From positions 2,294,001 to 2,358,000 of the forward strand of contig NZ_CP014945.1 of assembly GCF_001606025.1 (NCBI RefSeq): a DNA stretch of 64,000 nucleotides, read 5' to 3'. The notes under the pieces are model-generated. The model searched no databases, had not been told where the DNA came from, and saw only the letters and a program-made list of their open reading frames with translations. Positions 29,250 through 37,420 of the stretch are shown here, piece after piece. The stretch comes from Psychrobacter alimentarius (GTDB lineage: Bacteria > Pseudomonadota > Gammaproteobacteria > Pseudomonadales > Moraxellaceae). The position numbers and the translations under genes are program-made. Within the stretch, counting starts at the first letter, position 1; each line of letters begins with the position of its first letter.

Positions 29250-29389
29250 ATGGATTTTATTAATCAATGGAAGAAAACCATCTATATATCAGCACTTAAT
29301 AATTAACTATGATTTTAGAATAGTCACTATAGCTAACGCACTTCAAAAAAACTTTGCTTAAAATACTCTTCAAAAGAGACGTTTACCTT

Positions 29390-30124
29390 CTACGCTTTAT
29401 TCTTGGCTAACCAGTCTTGCATTTGCTCAATTTCAGGCTGCTGAGCATCGATTATCGCTTGCGCCAGTTTGCGCATCTCTTCATTTTTACCATATTTAAG
29501 CTCTACAGTTGCCATATTAACTGCCCCAATATGATGTGACAACATACCACGAGCAAAAGCTCTATCAGGATTGGTATCAGCGATAGCAGCCATCATTTCG
29601 CTATGCATCGCGTCCATACCATCAGCGTATGCTTTTTGCACAGCTTTCGTGTCAGTCATTGGTTCAGTAGCATCAGGATTACTAGCTAGCCAACTCTGCA
29701 TTTGCTCAATTTCTACTTTTTGAGTATCAATGACGTTTTGTGCCAATTGTAGCATTTCTTCATCGGCACCATATTTGAGCTGAATCTCTGCCATGTCAAC
29801 TGCGCCAATGTGGTGACCAAGCATTCCCTGAGCAAATGCAGCATCTGGATCATTGTATTTCATACCAGCCATCATCTCATCATGCATATGAGTCATGGAT
29901 TCGTTGTATGCTTGGTGCATATCTGTCATCGTATCATCTGACATGTCATGTCCAGCATGAGCATCCATCGAAGGAGTATCTGCTACCGTATTCTGGTCAG
30001 ACGCGACTGCTTCTTTCTCAGCCACATTTGTATCTTCATTAGCAGGCTGGCAAGCACTGAACAGCAATGCAGTGCTGATGGTTACCATAAGAACAGGAAG
30101 GCGTGAATGTATAATGTTTTTCAT
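29390..30124 (-). CDS. Lipoprotein with two tandem DUF305 domains
   Basis: 244-residue exported protein. Lipoprotein signal peptide ending FSAC (C25), a His/Met/Asp-rich linker (about 55-90, with HAGHDMSDDTMTDMHQAY), then two DUF305 repeats of about 65 residues. Each repeat has a GML-HHIGAV block (His pairs 104-105 and 197-198) and a closing IEQMQ-WL motif. DUF305 is a ferritin-like helical fold; some members such as cyanobacterial CopM bind copper, and the His/Met richness here suits metal binding in the periplasm. Strong RBS AAGGA. Followed downstream... on the right by a second DUF305 gene in the same direction. Confidence 0.88.
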   Translation of the reverse strand: MKNIIHSRLPVLMVTISTALLFSACQPANEDTNVAEKEAVASDQNTVADTPSMDAHAGHDMSDDTMTDMHQAYNESMTHMHDEMMAGMKYNDPDAAFAQGMLGHHIGAVDMAEIQLKYGADEEMLQLAQNVIDTQKVEIEQMQSWLASNPDATEPMTDTKAVQKAYADGMDAMHSEMMAAIADTNPDRAFARGMLSHHIGAVNMATVELKYGKNEEMRKLAQAIIDAQQPEIEQMQDWLAKNKA

Positions 30125-30250
30125 GTTGTATCCTTAATCACTATAGTAATTACTACAATTTGATTATCGTAATGCCTATAAAAATCAGCAAACCATTGAG
30201 ATTTAACAGTTTGAAAAAGTAGTAAGTATCACTTATAAAAATGACTGATT

Positions 30251-30727
30251 TCAAATAGTGTATTCTAATTCTTCGACTAGTGCTTGCATCTCTTTAATTT
30301 CACGTTTTTGCGCTTCGATAATATCATCAGCGAGTTGTCGTACACGCGGATCTTCTATATCTGCTCTCGTGCTAGTCAAGATGGCGATAGAATGATGCGG
30401 TATCATAGCTTTCATCCAATCGACTTGATTAACAGTGGCTTGAGATCTAACGCCCCATATACCCACAGCAAACATTATCACACTCAGACCATAAATCATC
30501 AAATTAAGCTTGGTCTTTTTATACATATTAGCCATAAATGCCAGCATAATAACTGCCATTCCTGCACCCATATATAGCGCCATATAGGCTCTAGTCTCAC
30601 TAAAATAAATATGATTCCATTCATAGGTGTTGAAGTACATCATGATATACATCACCACGGTTGATGTCAGAATCATCAAGGTAAACTTCACATAAGGATT
30701 CATCTGTTTTTGATTATTACGATTCAT
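30251..30727 (-). CDS. Membrane-anchored DUF305 protein
   Basis: 158 residues. Three hydrophobic helices (about 12-30, 42-65, 75-92) carry a C-terminal DUF305 half: VDWMKAMIPHHSIAILTS with a His pair, and a closing helix IIEAQKREIKEMQALVEELE. Related to the small DUF305 membrane proteins often seen with copper-resistance genes. The ATG at 30727 is chosen because GGAGA is 8 bases before it; an earlier ATG at 30745 is less likely. Lies 126 bases upstream of the tandem DUF305 lipoprotein gene in the same orientation, so co-transcription is likely. Confidence 0.87.
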   Translation of the reverse strand: MNRNNQKQMNPYVKFTLMILTSTVVMYIMMYFNTYEWNHIYFSETRAYMALYMGAGMAVIMLAFMANMYKKTKLNLMIYGLSVIMFAVGIWGVRSQATVNQVDWMKAMIPHHSIAILTSTRADIEDPRVRQLADDIIEAQKREIKEMQALVEELEYTI

Positions 30728-30831
30728 CACTTTATCTCCATTCATCTGATCATCTTGCTACAAGGTGATGCCTGTCTTGATTTAAGAAATATAGAGAAAG
30801 CACCCATTTAATATCATTTGCTAAAACAACG

Positions 30832-31089
30832 CTACTGATCATAATCATTGTGCTGATTTAACTTATTAAATGCCTTTTTGACATGTACCAGACTCATCAA
30901 CTTGATAAGTGGTTTAATTATCAGCTGCGCACTTCCTACGATAAACAACCAAGTACCATCTTGAGTCAGTGATTCATTTAAAAAGAAAAAGCTTCCAATT
31001 AAAAACCAAATAGCGATTAATAAATCATTGAGTGCACCTAGAGCCTCATATCGGCGCTGTATGATAATGTGTCGTTGACCGATATCCAT
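30832..31089 (-). CDS. YrhK-like small membrane protein
   Basis: 85 residues starting at the ATG with AGGAAG 7 bases upstream (the frame is open to 31131). Two hydrophobic helices, RRYEALGALNDLLIAIWFLIG and WLFIVGSAQLIIKPLIKL, match the YrhK domain layout. Function unknown. It lies 104 bases upstream of the DUF305 membrane gene in the same orientation, making a probable three-gene cluster of envelope proteins. Confidence 0.78.
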   Translation of the reverse strand: MDIGQRHIIIQRRYEALGALNDLLIAIWFLIGSFFFLNESLTQDGTWLFIVGSAQLIIKPLIKLMSLVHVKKAFNKLNQHNDYDQ

Positions 31090-31387
31090 CTCACACTTCC
31101 TATTTTTACTCACAACTTGTCCCTTAGCCATATATCACTTTATGAGTCGCACAGATATATCAACTAGGCAATATGCTTGTCAACGTCACGTTACAGAAAA
31201 CCGACTTGAGAAAAAGTCGTATAAGTTATGGTATAAAAGGTAATATTGATGACTAAAACCAAGAAGAAGAATTGAAAGCCGTAGAAAACTTTGGGAATGT
31301 TTTCTTGATATAGACAAGATATTGAAAAATACTAAAGAGATATGTTTGAAATTTTTGCTATTCAGACAAGAGATAAAAACTACAGAC

Positions 31388-31420
31388 ACAAAAAAACCCC
31401 AAACAAAGTTATGTTTGAGG
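31388..31420 (-). terminator. Terminator of the tRNA-Val/tRNA-Asp unit
   Basis: On the minus strand CCTCAAAC, an 8-base loop, GTTTGGGG, then a T-run; one wobble pair. It begins 42 bases past tRNA-Asp. The remaining stretch between here and the YrhK gene holds no clear gene. Confidence 0.75.
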
Positions 31421-31462
31421 CGAAACTTGCTTAAACTTTACAGTTTAAATTCGTTTTAAATA

Positions 31463-31539
31463 TGGCGCAGCGGACGGGACTCGAACCCGCGACCCCCGGC
31501 GTGACAGGCCGGTATTCTAACCAACTGAACTACCGCTGC
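31463..31539 (-). tRNA. tRNA-Asp (GTC)
   Basis: 77 nt with encoded CCA on the minus strand. Acceptor GCAGCGG / CCGCTGC, anticodon loop CCTGTCACG giving anticodon GTC, and T-arm CGCGGGTTCGAGTCCCG. Lies 38 bases after tRNA-Val in one transcript. Confidence 0.97.
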
Positions 31540-31577
31540 TTAGGTCGTTTTAGCTTCTTTAAACACTTGCTAATAAA

Positions 31578-31653
31578 TGGTGGGTGATGACGGATTCGAA
31601 CCGCCGACATTCTGCGTGTAAGGCAGACGCTCTACCAACTGAGCTAATCACCC
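31578..31653 (-). tRNA. tRNA-Val (TAC)
   Basis: 76 nt with encoded CCA on the minus strand. Acceptor GGGTGAT / ATCACCC, D-arm TAGCTCAGTTGGTAGAGC, anticodon TAC in GCCTTACACGC, and T-arm GGCGGTTCGAATCCGTC. First tRNA of the pair. Confidence 0.97.
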
Positions 31654-31804
31654 TGAAGAGCGTATAAAAAAAAGCAGTGCTTTTTTAGCTCTGCAAGAGA
31701 AATTCTTTAAATAGAATTTCTGTATTGCTTCGTTAATATAAGCTGTCACACTTAAGTTAACTTAATCAGCTAGGGTTGTTTAAGTCCCCTTGCTGTGGGT
31801 GTGT

Positions 31805-31832
31805 ATTATATAGATTTACGCATGGCTGTCAA
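31805..31832 (-). promoter_or_regulatory. Consensus sigma-70 promoter of the tRNA-Val/tRNA-Asp unit
   Basis: Minus strand TTGACA (31832-31827), 16-base spacer, TATAAT (31810-31805): both hexamers are perfect. The leader between it and tRNA-Val is about 145 nt and holds a 14-base palindrome TTAAGTTAACTTAA (31752-31765) and two A/T-rich hairpins, perhaps processing signals. Confidence 0.8.
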
Positions 31833-31948
31833 ACGCTATTTCCTACTTTTTTAAATATTTTGCATATTTTTATCAGTATTTATAGCAAGCATCTGTTTTT
31901 ATTGGTTTTATATTTTCATACAAAACCAACTATTTTTATCTTATGATG

Positions 31949-32434
31949 TTATTTGCCAGTTAATACTTGTTCGATATCGGCTTTGATTGCATCAGGCTTG
32001 GTGGTTGGCGCATAACGATCGACGACTTGACCATTACTGTCCACTAAAAACTTAGTAAAGTTCCATTTAATGCCATCAGTTAACAAGCCACCCTTTTGGT
32101 CTTTGAGCCATTTAAAGATTGGATGCGCATCTGCCCCATTGACATCGACCTTTGCCATCATTGGAAAGCTGACCCCATAATTCTTTTGACAAAAAGCACC
32201 AATTTCTTCATTACTACCTGGATCTTGGCTACCGAACTGGTTACAAGGAAAGCCCACGACTACCAATCCCTGCTCTTTGTATTGTTGGTACAGTGCCTCT
32301 AATCCTTCAAATTGCGGCGTAAAGCCACACTTACTTGCAGTATTAACAATTAGCAATACCTTACCCTTATAATCCGAAAATGCTTGCGACGTTCCATCCA
32401 TATTCTCGGCGGTGAAATCATAAATTGTGCTCAT
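31949..32434 (-). CDS. Glutathione peroxidase family protein (Cys type)
   Basis: Thiol peroxidase, about 161 residues. Peroxidatic cysteine in NTASKCGFTPQ (C36 in this numbering) in place of selenocysteine, followed by the conserved Gln/Trp partners in FPCNQFG and WNFTKFLVD. No signal peptide, so cytosolic. In bacteria such enzymes often use thioredoxin. The second of two adjacent ATGs gives the better spacing from AAGGA. Next to msrB, another oxidant-defence gene, in the same direction, but with a terminator between them. Confidence 0.93.
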   Translation of the reverse strand: MSTIYDFTAENMDGTSQAFSDYKGKVLLIVNTASKCGFTPQFEGLEALYQQYKEQGLVVVGFPCNQFGSQDPGSNEEIGAFCQKNYGVSFPMMAKVDVNGADAHPIFKWLKDQKGGLLTDGIKWNFTKFLVDSNGQVVDRYAPTTKPDAIKADIEQVLTGK

Positions 32435-32520
32435 CATTTATCCTTAAATTGATTGATAGGTAATACTATTTGATTGGTAACGCTATTCTTTAATAATATT
32501 AATATACAGCGCCAATAATT

Positions 32521-32549
32521 AAAAAGGAAGCAACACGTGCTTCCTTTAT
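32521..32549 (-). terminator. Terminator after msrB
   Basis: Minus strand AAAGGAAGCA, 4-5 base loop, TGCTTCCTTT, then T-rich. Lies 57 bases after the msrB stop and before the glutathione peroxidase gene. Confidence 0.85.
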
Positions 32550-32605
32550 TTTCTCTTTTAGGGCGTCATCTCAAAGCTACTATTAAATCATAGTTGGTAT
32601 CAAAA

Positions 32606-33031
32606 CTATTTTTCAGATTTGTCCAAATCGATAGCCACTGAGTTAATGCAATAGCGCATACCAGTCGTCTCACGTGGTCCATCAGGAAACACATGACCCA
32701 AATGTGCGCCGCAGTTGCTGCAAGTCACTTCTGTACGAGTCATACCCAATGAATTATCGACATGTTCATCTATAGCACTGTTATCGACGCCTTGGTCGAA
32801 ACTTGGCCAACCACAACCCGCATCAAACTTACTGCTTGAATCAAACAAACTGGCACCGCAACCTTTACAGCGGTAGACGCCATCATCAGTCGCATCATTA
32901 TAAACACCTGTGAATGGACGCTCTGTGCCTTTTTCACGCATGACGTGATACTCATCAGCACTTAAACGCTCTTTCCAGTCAGCATCGGTCAGTTGGCTGA
33001 TTTCTTCTTTGCTTAATTGATTGTCTTGCAT
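32606..33031 (-). CDS. msrB: Peptide-methionine (R)-S-oxide reductase MsrB
   Basis: Repairs the R-form of methionine sulfoxide in proteins. 141 residues. Zinc ligands C55, C58 (CKGC) and C104, C107 (CSNC); catalytic C128 in MRYCINS; conserved CGWPSF at 73-78. No signal peptide, so cytosolic. RBS AAGGA before the ATG. Divergent from the HTH-aminotransferase gene, whose palindromic sites lie 280-370 bases away in the shared region. Confidence 0.96.
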   Translation of the reverse strand: MQDNQLSKEEISQLTDADWKERLSADEYHVMREKGTERPFTGVYNDATDDGVYRCKGCGASLFDSSSKFDAGCGWPSFDQGVDNSAIDEHVDNSLGMTRTEVTCSNCGAHLGHVFPDGPRETTGMRYCINSVAIDLDKSEK

Positions 33032-33312
33032 AATGTGTCCTTATTTAAATATTTATTATCTGCTCTACTACGTTTAACCTGCTATCAAAGCATCACCGTT
33101 CTATTAAACGATAACCTCTATCTTTTGGTTATCTATCCAATATTCAAGTCGTGCTGTACAAGAATGATACTGATAACAACGAATAATAGGGCTGATGAAA
33201 GAAGCAAATCTAGATTGAGTACCAAAGGGTGGACAACTATCTCGATATATAACTTTAATGAAAACCGTTTTGAAGAATTTTAGGACTTGAGATGAGATAT
33301 TTAAGTATACAA

Positions 33313-33329
33313 TGCAAGTTATTCTTGCA
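33313..33329. promoter_or_regulatory. Inverted repeat 1 (TGCAAG-N5-CTTGCA), probable operator
   Basis: Perfect 6-base arms with a TTATT spacer, centred at 33321. The flank TTGATATG that follows is repeated after the site at 33382, so both sites share sequence beyond the arms. Lies about 160 bases before the fusion gene's start codon. Confidence 0.55.
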
Positions 33330-33347
33330 ATTGATATGATTTTTAAA

Positions 33348-33373
33348 ATAACTTGCATGTAGGCTTGCGTTAT
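33348..33373. promoter_or_regulatory. Middle element with two CTTGC half-sites
   Basis: ATAAC ... GTTAT ends flank two direct CTTGC half-sites (33352 and 33364, 12 bases apart) of the same kind as in the two neighbouring inverted repeats. May be a degenerate third binding site. Confidence 0.4.
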
Positions 33374-33381
33374 CATAATTT

Positions 33382-33400
33382 ATGCAATAATATCTTGCAT
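33382..33400. promoter_or_regulatory. Inverted repeat 2 (ATGCAA-N7-TTGCAT), probable operator
   Basis: Perfect 6-base arms, 7-base spacer, centred at 33391, 70 bases from the centre of repeat 1. It is followed by TTGATATG as repeat 1 is. About 85 bases upstream of the start codon, where a promoter would be expected. Confidence 0.55.
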
Positions 33401-33484
33401 TGATATGGCGCTAAAACTAACACTTTCTATTTCTGTAACAAGTTCTTTATTACAAATCAATGGATTAAAAGCACTGAGGTAATT

Positions 33485-35134
33485 ATGGTCGATGACAAAA
33501 GCAATAGTACACAGGCTGCGCGTCTAGTACAGTTGCGCCGCGATAAAGGTTTTACTGCTGAACAATTGGCGCAAGCAATGACAGCGGCAGGTGCCAAAGT
33601 CAGCCGTGGTGCCATCTCTAATTGGGAGCGTGGAACAAACGGTATTGTCTCATCCAAATTACCAACCCTTGCACGTATTTTGGGGTGCAGCGAAGGCTAC
33701 CTATTACGCGGGGAACATCAGAATCATGCTGCCAATAGTGCAGCATCTACCGATGATCAGTCACAACAGCATGCAAATCTGAATAGCGTTATGGCAGCAA
33801 GTTTGCAAACCGATAATAAGAATAAAATTTTAGTAAATACATCAGCATCACTTTCTGATACTCGTCAACATTCACCAAACAATGCAATGAATGGTCACTC
33901 TATGAACACAATAAAAAAATCTGATAAATTACAAAACGTTTGCTATGACATTCGTGGTCCCCTATTGCAAACTGCTAATAGAATGGAAGCTGAAGGCAAA
34001 CGCATTTTAAAGCTTAACGTCGGCAACCCTGCACCTTTTGGCCTACAAGCGCCTCATGAAATTTTGCAAGATGTGGCTATGAATTTGTCTGAAGCAACAG
34101 GATACTCAGATTCACAAGGTATTTTTTCAGCACGTAAAGCGGTACTGCAATATTACCAATCAAAAGGGTTGTTATCAGCAGTCGATGTTCGTGATGTTTA
34201 TCTTGGCAATGGCGTCTCTGAGTTGATTGTCATGACCATGCAGGCTTTGATGAACGATGGTGACGAAGTATTGATTCCAATGCCTGATTATCCTCTATGG
34301 ACTGCAGCGGCCAATCTATCTGGCGGTACAGCGGTGCATTATCGTTGCAATGAAGAAGACAACTGGCAACCTGACATCGAAGACATAAAATCTAAAATCA
34401 CCAGTAAAACAAAAGGCATTGTGGTGATTAACCCTAATAATCCAACAGGTGCGCTATATAGCGACGACTTACTCAAGCAAATCATCGAAGTCGCCAAAGC
34501 GTATGACTTGATCATCATGGCTGATGAGATTTACGATCGTATTCTCTATGACGATACCGTACACACACCGATGAGCACCTTGACTGACGATGTACTTGTT
34601 CTGTCATATAACGGCTTGTCAAAATCACACCGTATTGCAGGGTTTCGTGCAGGCTGGATGATGGTATCCGGTCGCAAGCAACATGCTGCTGACTTCATCG
34701 AAGGTTTGGATATGCTGGCATCTATGCGTTTGTGCTCTAATGTCCAAGGGCAGTATGCCATCCAAACAGCGATGGGCGGCTATCAAAGCATGAAAGATTT
34801 GACCTCAAAAACTGGTCGCTTATACAAACAGCGTGAGCTTGCGGTATCGCGACTCAATGCAATTAAAGGTATTTCTTGCACCATGCCACAAGGCGCATTT
34901 TATTGTTTCCCAAAGATTGATCCTGAGGTTTATCCTATCGAAGATGATATGGCATTTATGATGGATTTACTTATAGAAGAAAACGTATTAATGGTGCAAG
35001 GTACGGGATTTAATTGGGACAAGCCTGATCATTTTCGCCTAGTATTCTTGCCAAATTTGAATGATTTAGAAAATGCAATGGATCGCTTAGATCGCTTTTT
35101 TGCCAAAAAACGCCAGCAGTTTGGCACAGCTTAA
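33485..35134 (+). CDS. XRE-type HTH fused to AlaA-like alanine aminotransferase
   Basis: 549 residues in two parts. Residues about 10-75 form an XRE/Cro HTH (LVQLRRDKGFTAEQLAQ, VSRGAISNWERG, LPTLARILGCSEGYLL). A 60-residue Ser/Gln/Asn linker follows. From M140 onward the chain lines up end to end with E. coli AlaA (glutamate-pyruvate aminotransferase): KLQNVCYDIRGPLL, LNVGNPAPFGL, NPNNPTGA, PLP lysine K380 in NGLSKSHRIAGFR, and FRLVFLPNLNDLE. The frame is continuous, and the ATG at 33485 has GAGGT upstream, so this is one gene, not two. Expected activity is alanine synthesis; the HTH suggests that it also binds DNA, probably its own upstream palindromes. Confidence 0.9.
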   Translation: MVDDKSNSTQAARLVQLRRDKGFTAEQLAQAMTAAGAKVSRGAISNWERGTNGIVSSKLPTLARILGCSEGYLLRGEHQNHAANSAASTDDQSQQHANLNSVMAASLQTDNKNKILVNTSASLSDTRQHSPNNAMNGHSMNTIKKSDKLQNVCYDIRGPLLQTANRMEAEGKRILKLNVGNPAPFGLQAPHEILQDVAMNLSEATGYSDSQGIFSARKAVLQYYQSKGLLSAVDVRDVYLGNGVSELIVMTMQALMNDGDEVLIPMPDYPLWTAAANLSGGTAVHYRCNEEDNWQPDIEDIKSKITSKTKGIVVINPNNPTGALYSDDLLKQIIEVAKAYDLIIMADEIYDRILYDDTVHTPMSTLTDDVLVLSYNGLSKSHRIAGFRAGWMMVSGRKQHAADFIEGLDMLASMRLCSNVQGQYAIQTAMGGYQSMKDLTSKTGRLYKQRELAVSRLNAIKGISCTMPQGAFYCFPKIDPEVYPIEDDMAFMMDLLIEENVLMVQGTGFNWDKPDHFRLVFLPNLNDLENAMDRLDRFFAKKRQQFGTA

Positions 35135-35149
35135 CCATTAAGCAGATAT

Positions 35150-35190
35150 AAAAAACGCCTAGCGATAAGATAGCGCTAGGCGTTTTTTTT
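35150..35190. terminator. Bidirectional terminator between the aminotransferase and pit genes
   Basis: Stem CGCCTAGCG / CGCTAGGCG, 9-base loop, A-run on the left and eight T on the right. Suits both converging genes. Confidence 0.85.
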
Positions 35191-35249
35191 GGTCAGTAAT
35201 CAGCTATTAATCGCTGACATTCATGAGACTTACGTTGTTGAGCGCTGCT

Positions 35250-36857
35250 TTAGAAAATGCTTCTCAATACCAGATAACTGATGGCAGACATGATAGCTGC
35301 AGCAGGTAGCGTAATAATCCACGCCAAGCCAATTGGCTTCATAAGCGCCCAGTTAGTATCTTTATTGACAATACCAATACCAAGTACAGCCCCAACTAGC
35401 GTATGCGTGCTCGATACAGGTAGACCCATGGTAGAGGCGCCCATAACAACAGCCGCTGCCGCCAGCTCAGCAGAGAACCCAGAAGCAGGATGCATTTTTG
35501 CCAAGTTTGTACCCACCGTTTGAATGACTTCTTTACCGATGAACCAAAGACCCACGATAAGCGCCACACCAAATGTCAACATTACAGCAGGTGGTACAGC
35601 GGCTTCTGTAGAAATACTATTGGTACGAATGACATCCATGATAGCAGCAAAAGGACCCACGGCATTAGCGATATCATTAGAGCCATGACTAAAGGCAAAA
35701 GCAGAAGCAGTAAAGACCTGCATCCAGCTAAACATAATAAACGTCGCTTTGGTCAAATCTTCTTTATGCTTACCGCGAATGCTCTTGGTATAAATAAAGG
35801 TTGCTAACCATACGAGCGCCGCAATCATGCCCATGATTAAAAAACCTTGCAGCGTCGTCATACCACTATTGACGTTTTTAAGACCTTTGAACACGACCAA
35901 AGACGTCATTACTGCACCGCCAGCCGCTGCAATGATAGGCACCCATTGCTTGAGTGCTTTTAGCGTATCAAGGCTGCCACGCTCGTTTTCGATTTCATAT
36001 AGCTGCTTATAATAGTCGGTTTCCAAATCTTCAACAACGCAATCATCATCTTTATAGATTTCCTGATCGCGCAGCATCGCTGACGTATAAGCCAGTTGCT
36101 CTGACTCAGTGAGGCCGTCCAAAAACTCTTTATGGTTTTGCTTTAAGGTCTTTTTGTCCCCTTTGAGCACTGCAATGTGTGCCTCTGTTCTATCATTGTA
36201 TTCAATGATATTTTTCTTGATTTGTCCGTATAAAAGGTAAGAAAAAACGCCACCTAATAAAGGAGATAATACCCAAGAAATAGCAATAGTCCCAACAGTG
36301 CCCCAATCTACTGTAGATAGAGCCATATCAGTACCACCTAACGTGATACCTAATACGATTGAGCTACCAATGACACCGCCGATAATGGCGTGAGTGGTTG
36401 AAACAGGTAATCCTTTTTTGGTTGCAAACAACAACCAAAATGCGGCAGCGATAAGTGCTGATAACATGACGTAAATAAACTGGTTGGGTGACACTGACAA
36501 CCCGTCTAAATCGACAATTCCACTTCGAATGGTGTCGGTCACTTCACCACCTGCCAGTACTGCACCAGAGACCTCAAATATCGCTGCTATACCTAAGGCT
36601 TGCGGAATCGTCAGTGTTCCTGCACCAACAGAGGTACCAAAGGAGTTAGCGACATCATTACCACCAATATTGAATGCCATAAAGACACCAAAAGCGGTCG
36701 CAACAATAAAAAGCGTCATCTGTTGACGCATTGTGTAATCTAGACCCCACCACAAAAAGTAGGCGGTCATCGCAATCAGTAAAATGGCAAAAAATAGATT
36801 TATTCTCATAGAGCCAACTGATTTTGCTGGTTCTGTAGAACTGTTGCTAATACCCAT
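35250..36857 (-). CDS. PiT-family inorganic phosphate transporter
   Basis: Low-affinity proton-coupled phosphate (metal-phosphate) symporter, 535 residues. The two PiT signatures are present: FNIGGNDVANSFGTSVGAGT in the N-terminal half and FSHGSNDIANAVGPFAA in the C-terminal half, each followed by a PVSTTHA/PVSSTHT motif. A hydrophilic loop of about 100 residues (roughly 215-310) separates the halves. Ten or more hydrophobic helices. Upstream gap of 563 bases has inverted repeats but I could not identify a Pho box. Neighbour of the polyphosphate enzyme gene in the same direction. Confidence 0.93.
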   Translation of the reverse strand: MGISNSSTEPAKSVGSMRINLFFAILLIAMTAYFLWWGLDYTMRQQMTLFIVATAFGVFMAFNIGGNDVANSFGTSVGAGTLTIPQALGIAAIFEVSGAVLAGGEVTDTIRSGIVDLDGLSVSPNQFIYVMLSALIAAAFWLLFATKKGLPVSTTHAIIGGVIGSSIVLGITLGGTDMALSTVDWGTVGTIAISWVLSPLLGGVFSYLLYGQIKKNIIEYNDRTEAHIAVLKGDKKTLKQNHKEFLDGLTESEQLAYTSAMLRDQEIYKDDDCVVEDLETDYYKQLYEIENERGSLDTLKALKQWVPIIAAAGGAVMTSLVVFKGLKNVNSGMTTLQGFLIMGMIAALVWLATFIYTKSIRGKHKEDLTKATFIMFSWMQVFTASAFAFSHGSNDIANAVGPFAAIMDVIRTNSISTEAAVPPAVMLTFGVALIVGLWFIGKEVIQTVGTNLAKMHPASGFSAELAAAAVVMGASTMGLPVSSTHTLVGAVLGIGIVNKDTNWALMKPIGLAWIITLPAAAIMSAISYLVLRSIF

Positions 36858-37420
36858 ACGTTGATACGTCCTGCGTAAGCTGATTGAAATTATATGCGGT
36901 TGATGATATTACGCTGTATATCCAGCGATTTTGTTTACTGTTAACATTCGATCTACTTATTTCTCTTACTTAAATCAAAAAGACGAGATAAAGCAAAAAA
37001 CACATCACCCAATATGTCACAAAGCCGCAAGTAGCGTTGCCAAATCATCTGATTACAGCATCTTGCGGCTTAGATATTTCGTAGTGATACTATTGTAATG
37101 GTGCTAATGATACGGTAATTGCGTCTGTTGCAATATTGACCAACACAGTTAGGTCAACCATATCCAGCGATAAGAACATTCTGTCCGATAAGATTGTTTC
37201 ATGTCTAACAGAAGTCATAACGCGCCTATTATATTAAATATAAGCGCACAATGCATGATGATATTGCGAGATTTGTAACTATCCATGCGTTGTATGGATA
37301 ATTTCTTTGTTCAATGCTCAATTATACCCTTTTTGCGTGGGCTGTTTCGAGATGAAAAGCCTGACTGTCACGTATACGTAGCGATAAAATCTCAGTTATA
37401 GAATAGACATTAAGTAGCTA
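36858..37420. other. Long region between pit and pap, with two inverted repeats
   Basis: 563 bases, no coding frame. Contains a 10-base perfect inverted repeat AAGCCGCAAG / CTTGCGGCTT (37022-37071, 30-base loop) and TTGACC-N10-GGTCAA (37136-37157). Both lie upstream of the leftward pit gene and could be a leader structure and an operator. No Pho box was recognised. Confidence 0.45.

Larger units (their letters stand above)
33032..33484. other. Divergent region with a cluster of palindromic sites
   Basis: A 453-base gap between msrB and the HTH-aminotransferase fusion. No gene is seen. Its right half (33310-33400) holds three related TTGCA-type elements, listed separately, that look like operators of the HTH protein. 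Confidence 0.6.

Noticed and set aside
29390-30124. DUF305 repeats as a DNA-level tandem repeat or assembly duplication
   Set aside because: The two halves are clearly similar in protein but diverged in DNA, so the duplication is old and real.
33485-33902. Separate HTH gene followed by alaA
   Set aside because: There is no stop codon or frameshift between the parts and no good RBS before M140, so one fused gene is the better reading.
36858-37420. Pho box before the phosphate transporter
   Set aside because: A CTGTCA-like hexamer near 37365 lacks the second half-site at the right spacing, and it is far from the gene.
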